Shown in pieces: positions 19,878-25,625 of a stretch of DNA of 25,625 bases. A program made the position numbers and the translations under genes. The notes below the pieces were generated by a model. The model ran no database searches. It was not told where the DNA came from and was given only the letters and a program-made list of their open reading frames with translations. The stretch is taken from the NCBI RefSeq assembly GCF_963678635.1, contig NW_026970661.1:1-25625 (forward strand). Reading direction: 5' to 3'. Source of the stretch: Symsagittifera roscoffensis. Its lineage: Eukaryota; Xenacoelomorpha; Acoela; Convolutidae. Positions within the stretch are counted from its first letter, which is position 1. Each line of letters begins with the position of its first letter.

Positions 19878-22385
19878 ATACCGACTGCACCAGCTAGAGT
19901 CGTTCCTGAGGAGAGTAGTGACGAGCAACGCCTCTGATTGGAGCAATGAAAAAGGCTATCATCCCAACAAACCTTGTTTTACCGATTGAGGCTTGGTTAT
20001 GATTGGAACAGAAAAAATTGCAGATTAACGGAGAATTCTGAAAAAATAATAATTTTTTTGATAGATAGATAAGTGTGTAGAATTTTTATTGAATATCTGT
20101 GTGGCAAAACTTCACGAACAATGACTGCATTTAAGTGAATAACAGCAACTTAACGTGTGAACTTTGGGCGAAACGTGCAATTATCTAAGTTATCAAAGAT
20201 CAGCAAAACTGATTAAACAGAAGAATTTTAAAACCTGCTAATGAAGTACATGTGTATAAGTTCTAGCCTTGTTTAAGAGATGAAATTCAAGCAAACCGAC
20301 TGCAGTACATGTGTATAAGTTCTAGCCTTGTTTAAGAGATGAAATTCAAGCATACCGACTGCACCAGCTAGAGTCGTTCCTGGGGAGAGTAGTGACGAGC
20401 AACGCCTCTGATTGGAGCAATAAAAAAGGCTATCATCCCAACAAACCTTGTTTTACCGATTGAGGCTTGGTTATGATTGGAACAGAAAAAATTACAGATT
20501 AACAGAGAATTCTGAAAAAAATAACTTTTTTGATAGATAGATAAGTGTGTAGAATTTTTATTGAATATTTGTGTGGCAAAACTTGACGAACAATGACTGC
20601 ATTTAAGTGAATAACAGCAACTTAACGTTTGAACTTTGGGCGAAACGTGCAATTATCTAAGTTATCAAAGATCTACAAAACCGATTAAACAGAAGAATTT
20701 TAAAACCTGCTAATGAAGTACATGTGTATAAGTTCTAGCCTTGTTTAAGAGATGAAATTCAAGCAAACCGACTGCAGTACATGTGTATAAGTTCTAGCCT
20801 TGTTTAAGAGATGAAATTCAAGCATACCGACTGCACCAGCTAGAGTCGTTCCTGAGGAGAGTAGTGACGAGCAACGCCTCTGATTGGAGCAATGAAAAAG
20901 GCTATCATCCCAACAAACCTTGTTTTACCGATTGAGGCTTGGTTATGATTGGAACAGAAAAAATTGCAGATTAACGGAGAATTCTGAAAAAATAATAATT
21001 TTTTTGATAGATAGATAAGTGTGTAGAATTTTTATTGAATATCTGTGTGGCAAAACTTCACGAACAATGACTGCATTTAAGTGAATAACAGCAGCTTAAC
21101 GTGTGAACTTTGGGCGAAACGTGCAATTATCTAAGTTGTCAAAGATCAGCAAAACTGATTAAACAGAAGAATTTTAAAACCTGCTAATGAAGTACATGTG
21201 TATAAGTTCTAGCCTTGTTTAAGAGATGAAATTCAAGCAAAATTGATGATGACACCAGCAATTAAGCAACGTGTTGCGAGATTATCAAGAGAAAAGGATT
21301 TCTTGCAAGTGATCCTAATCAAAATTTTAAACTAATCAACAATCATAACAACAACTAAAGAAAAAAACCACTCACAACACCGTTTATCTAAAACGAGAAA
21401 ACAATATATGTACGTGTTCATGACTTGAACATGTTTTTGCATATAACATTGAGAAAAACAAAAATTATACAAATTTGAAAATTTACAAACTTCCATTTTA
21501 TATGTAAAAAAACATTCGTTTATTAACATTACAAGTGAAATATCTAGTGAGAATTGTTTAAAAATGCGAAAAAAAATTGAATTTTTTTTTGAATTATTAG
21601 TTGTGTATTTAAGTAGAACTTATGAAAATAGTTAGGTTGAGAAATGAGTACTTTTGTGAAAAATATCAGACACTATAAATCCATGTAGGCATAGAAATAT
21701 GTTTTAAAGTGATATCTGTTACTTTTTTAGCACTTGGTTTATTATTCAGAAATCAAGAGAAAAAAAATTGAGGTGAATCATTTTTCTACCTAATTTCGCA
21801 CTTTTGATTGCAAAATTCTATCACGCGAATGAATCTATATAAATGTATATAAACTGAAAAACAGTAAGTAGACATTAGTCGTGCTTGCATATGCAAAAAA
21901 AATTGATTGCGACGCCTATCAAAATGCACTAAAATTACGTGTACAAAACTTGAGCAAAAATCTGTACCCATTTAGCATCTATTGAAACTATCTCGAAAAA
22001 AGAAAGAGACGTAAAAAAAGAATCTGGATTGTTTTTGAACTCAAATTGTTTTTTTAATTATAATTGTTAATTGCTTCGAAAACCTTTTAAAACGACATCA
22101 TTATACAAATTTTTTGTTTTAGCATTTTCAATTAAGCAAATCGTGAAAAAATTTAACATCGAACAAGTAATACACACTTATACATATAAATAAATTATTT
22201 TGTAGTATCGGGTTTGAGCATAGTAAAATTACAGTACCTAGTGAAATGGTGTTCTAGGTGTTCTTGAAGAATAATATATTCTTGGAGTTAAATAATATAT
22301 ATAAGTTCGATTTCTTGCTTTACTTCTGAGTATTGTCGCACTTCTGAACCGTTATGCAAAGAAATGGACACTTGGTCAACCCAAA

Positions 22386-22510
22386 CAGTAACAGCTCAGC
22401 CATTTTAGGAAGAAGCTTCTGACTCACTCCGAACGGAGTGATCTCAACTAACCCTTTAGTTTTGTGCAGAAATTCGAAGACAATGAAACTTTTGGTTCGA
22501 AAAATTTTAA
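22386..22510. other. Unique junction block between A4 and A5
   Basis: About 125 bp of less AT-rich, unrepeated sequence between the truncated end of A4 (-) and the left end of A5 (+). It contains CACTCCGAACGGAGTG (22425-22440), a 7-bp perfect stem with a two-base loop. A minus-strand frame of 68 codons (22320-22526) crosses it, with the phrase KTKGLVEITPFGVSQKLL. It is somewhat protein-like but unrecognised, and could be a captured exon fragment or chance. Confidence 0.4.
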
Positions 22511-25500
22511 GTAATTGTTTTAACATTTGTAAGTATTAAAAAAAAAATTGTTAGTTGGTTCTTTTATTGTTTTTGTAGTTTGTTGTACCTTTAGTTGACT
22601 TTAAGGCTACACTTTAACATTAGACTAATGTATCTATCTTTTATTGCTTTCTCGCTAACCCTTCAACACTTTCAAACTTTTTGACGGAAAAAATTGATTT
22701 GTTTTTGATTAAGCTATCAAACAGATGTTCAATTATTTTTTAATCCTCTTTTTGCCCCGGTTTTATGCAATATCGATGATTTGAGCCGTATTATTTCAAA
22801 ATTTCTTTCTTTAACCTTGATTATATCAACGTAAAGGTTTGTTTCAGTGAAAGAAAATTTGTTCTAATCTGGTGTTCAGTACTTCGGTATGCTCAATTCA
22901 ATTTTTTCAAGTGGTATGGAACACATTTTAGAAAAAACTTTACTCTGTCCGAATTAAACAAACCAGTCGTCTTTTTTGATTTAGAAATTTCTATAATGGC
23001 TATTTGTCAGACAAGAACCCGAACGAGTCGCCAACTTTATAATTTCAAGATTAAAGAGCGAATCAAGTTTTGTTCTTCTTTGTTTTGTTTAAATTAGACT
23101 AAAAAACAAACAGCTAAACAGAAAGTGTTGATTTCAAATCAACTATCAGGACAAAGCAGCACTAAAAGTCGGGCTGAAAAATTTCTCCACGTATAACCGA
23201 GACTAATGACTACCGGTTACTTTAGTTTTTTTGGGAGCAAGTGACGTTTTCTATTCGTCTGACATAGGCTGTCTACCGACTGCAGCATGAGCTCACTTTT
23301 AGAACTGGTATCTGCAACTAGAGTAACAAGGTGTAGTAAGCGGCTCCATTCGCAGGCCTACTTGTGCCTCTCGACGTTCTGGATAGATCCAATTATTTTT
23401 AAAAATAGAGGATCGCACTCATTACGAGATGAGTAAAGTGGATCTTCAATTAGCATAACTTTGGCGGTCAGCGCTGAATCGATGATATAACTTCCGATGA
23501 TCAAAAATTGATCTCTTCTGATGGGCTTCTAAAGCAAAATTTTAAAAACATTTAGGAACCATATATGAATTAAGCGATTTAGTGAGATCTAAATATCAAC
23601 ATTTGTTTTCATTTGTTGTCTAATAAGAGAAAAAAGAATCAGCGAGTCTTGTGATAAAAAGGACGTTCTTGAGCGGAACCAAACCAAATTTTTAATTCAA
23701 ACAAAACTTTCAAATGGAAACCGGTCAGAGTATGAATCAAATGAGGTAAGCACGTGCCTGCAGAGGCGTTGTTTTTGTGCTACAAACAGAACCAGTAGTG
23801 GAAGGGAAAAAGCTGATTAATGCTTTGTTCTGTTTAATCAAACCACATCTTAACTTTTGACCCTATAAAAAACAATTTTTTTTTTTACTGTTCTTCTGTC
23901 CTTAAAAATTTACTATTATTGTGCAAATAAAAAAACACATCATAGTTTTGTGCTCGCGTTTTTGTCTTGTATTCAGCCGGCAAACCTAAAATGGACATTC
24001 GATTGAAATTCGACAAGTTCGAAAAACGTTTCTGATTGGATATGGATTTCAAACCAAAAATCGAAAGGTTTTCAAAAAAAACCGTTACATTTCAAGTTGA
24101 TTTAAAATTTTTTGGAACTTGTTAATTTGCTTGTAAACTTATTCAATTTGGCTACGCTGGGTATATCAATTAAAAAACTGATAAACGATTGGTTCGAATA
24201 AACTTTATTTTATGTATACACTCACGCGTTAATTTTTCTGTATGTGTCGTCGTTCATGTATTTGTATATATGTTCTGAAGTGCAACATTAGCTAGAAGTA
24301 AAGCCACTAATCGAAACCAATGTAGCTTTTAACCCAGATTCGTCAAGAACTTCTAGAACATTTTGCTAGGTACTGTATCTGTACTAAGCTCAAAAAAGAT
24401 ACTACACATTAAGTTACTTATGTGTGTATGTGTGATTTTGCATGTTCGATGTTTACCTGTTTTTTTGGTGTGCTTGTATTTGAAATGTTATATCAAAAAA
24501 GATATAAAAGCATGAGGTTAAAATATTATCGAACCAATTTGAGTTAAAAAAATTTAATTGAAAATACATTTCGATTTCAAACTCAATCGAACTTCTTTTT
24601 TTAACTTTCTTCAAAACTCTAAACTGTTTGATCAGATGCTTTTGTGAGTTTAGATTAACGATCAGGTTTTGTATACGTAAAATTAGTGCATGTTGACAAG
24701 CGTTGAAACCAAACTTCGTCTGTTTATGCAAGCCTGACTAATATCTACTCAGAGGGCTTCAGGTTATAGATTTTGTAAAAACTTTTTTATGCGTTCAGAA
24801 ATATGCCATCAGAAGTGCGACTTTGAAAAGAAAAACAATTCATCTCATTTTCTTTTGCTCTTGATTCCTGAATATTTCACCAAATACTAAAACTTACCAG
24901 ATATCACGTTAAAATATATTTTGGTTGCCTACTTAGACTTTGCATAATTGTTTTTAAATCATACAGTATCTGATCTGATTTTATGAAACTACTCATTCAT
25001 TTCTAAACCTAACTAATCTCATTTTATCTAATTGAAAACACAATTATAAATTAAAGTCATTGAAATTGTTGCTTCAGGTTTTTAAGTGCTTTCCACTAGA
25101 TATTTCATATGTAATGTGTTAAAAAACGAGAATTTGTTTTTACAAAAAAATGCGGGTATGTAAGAATCTAAAATTGTAAGATTCATTTTTTATCTCACCT
25201 ATGTGTTTTTGCCTGTATGCGTTTGTTTATCTTATTATAAATGAAAGAAATTTTGAAGTGAATTAGGCCTCTTTTTGCCAGGCAAACCTTGTTTGTGTCA
25301 CATCAACGTATAATGTTTACGTACAAAACCATATATATGTCTTAAATATGTGCATCTATTAGTTTTTTTAGATTTATGCTGTTGTAAACGAAAGTTTTTA
25401 AAATAAATTTTTTTTTATGTTTTTTTATATGTTTAAGTTTTTCTTTAGGAACGTCTGTAAATGATTCCTACTCTCTGCTGGTAATCTTGCAACATGTTGC

Positions 25501-25625
25501 TTTTAAGGCTGTTGTCACCATCAATTTTGTTTAAAGTCGATCTCTTATACAAGGCTAAACATTATTTACATGCCCTTCATTAGCTGGTTTTTTTAAAAAA
25601 ATTTTCAGTTTCATTCAGTTTCGTT
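22511..25625 (+). repeat. Family A repeat, copy A5 (subtype I, cut by window end)
   Basis: It follows A3b from AATTGTTTTAACATTTGTAA through the 14204-16120 equivalent (once only) and then the 18038-18720 equivalent, and is cut by the window end before the right terminus. It holds an extra stretch near 25305-25495 missing from A3b but partly recognisable in A1 (about 720-850). The 83-codon frame of A3b is broken here by a 2-bp shortening near 22857 and a TTTTAG stop near 22930, which argues against coding. A minus-strand frame at 24453-24731 resembles one in A3b but is absent from A3a and A4. Confidence 0.85.
23270..23385 (+). other. GC-rich hairpin island of family A (A5 copy)
   Basis: The counterpart of 14640-14765. 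The AGGC/GCCT stem is kept in shortened form (AGGCCTACTTGTGCCT), and the TGGAG/CTCCA stem is weakened (TGTAG). The palindrome GAGCTCGAGCTC is not preserved. Confidence 0.45.

Larger units (their letters stand above)
18991..21240 (-). repeat. Higher-order tandem array from the family A right end
   Basis: Five units start at ATACCGACTGCACCAG: 18991, 19406, 19878, 20352 and 20824. The basic unit is 415-417 bp; the second, third and fourth carry an extra 57 bp. Each unit joins a GC-richer segment of about 95 bp, absent from A1, to about 320 bp of the family A right end in minus orientation. The second and fourth units share variants (CCTGGGGAG, GATCTACAAAACC), and the third and fifth share others (CCTGAGGAG, CAATGAAAAAGG, AATAATAATTTTT). 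The array is therefore a 946-bp dimer repeated twice plus one outlying unit. Confidence 0.93.
18961..22385 (-). repeat. Family A repeat, copy A4 (inverted, subtype II, with expanded end)
   Basis: The right arm of the second palindrome. On the minus strand 22385 back to 21240 matches A3a (13280-13914) and then A1 (about 540-900). 21240 back to 18991 is the right-end region amplified into a tandem array. It is truncated on its left side near 22385, close to the point where A3a is also truncated. Frames at 20368-20652, 21332-21529 and 21786-21971 are not conserved and are not called genes. Confidence 0.75.

Noticed and set aside
20368-20652. 94-codon minus-strand frame in the higher-order array
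   Set aside because: It spans the artificial joint between family A sequence and the 95-bp segment and is not kept in all units.
7861-21240. CRISPR-like array
   Set aside because: The repeats are hundreds of bases long, contiguous and without unique spacers, and the sequence is eukaryotic in character.
1-25625. LTR retrotransposon, LINE or Helitron
   Set aside because: No reverse transcriptase, integrase, helicase, long direct terminal repeats, poly-A tails or CTRR/hairpin ends could be found.

Overview
This window reads as non-coding, repeat-dominated DNA from a eukaryote, most likely an animal. It is strongly AT-rich (about 30% GC by eye). It has no long open frames, no ribosome binding sites or operon-like spacing, no rRNA or tRNA gene, and no recognisable transposase or reverse transcriptase. 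Long simple-sequence tracts, complex tandem arrays and diverged inverted copies of one interspersed repeat fill most of it. The lineage cannot be fixed from the sequence; AT-rich flatworm, nematode, cnidarian or insect genomes would all fit.

The backbone is one repeat family, called family A here, about 3.3 kb when complete. It occurs in alternating orientation: A1 (+, 1-1205), A2 (-, 1969 to about 4920), A3a and A3b (+, 13165-18960), A4 (-, 18961-22385) and A5 (+, 22511 to the window end). A1/A2 and A3/A4 meet head to head and form two large imperfect palindromes centred near 1590 and 18975. A short inverted terminal motif (CCTTGTTTTA) lies at the left end of A3b and at the right end of the A4 units. 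Frames found in one copy are broken in others, so the family looks non-autonomous.

Three tandem structures are built on this. (1) 7861-12526 holds six copies of a 775-787 bp satellite unrelated to family A; five of the six keep a 48-codon open frame preceded by a splice-acceptor-like tract. (2) 14204-18037 is a nearly exact tandem duplication of 1,917 bp inside A3b. (3) 18991-21240 is a five-unit array (basic unit about 415 bp, variant about 472 bp) made from the right end of family A joined to a GC-richer segment of about 95 bp, and arranged as a two-unit higher-order repeat of 946 bp.

The rest is an extremely AT-rich spacer (1206-1968), a degenerate TATG/TTTG simple-sequence tract (about 5400-6800), a small foldback element (12586-12710), a degenerate CACTA/CTAC-rich tract (12711-13164) and a few unique stretches. 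Unique frames at 5106-5396 (-), 7015-7287 (+) and 7322-7534 (+) have somewhat protein-like composition and are reported only as weak candidates for exons or gene relics. No multi-gene system is visible. The notable biology is structural: nested palindromes, a higher-order satellite born from the end of a dispersed repeat, and an open frame carried by a satellite. All similarity statements are by-eye comparisons within the window.
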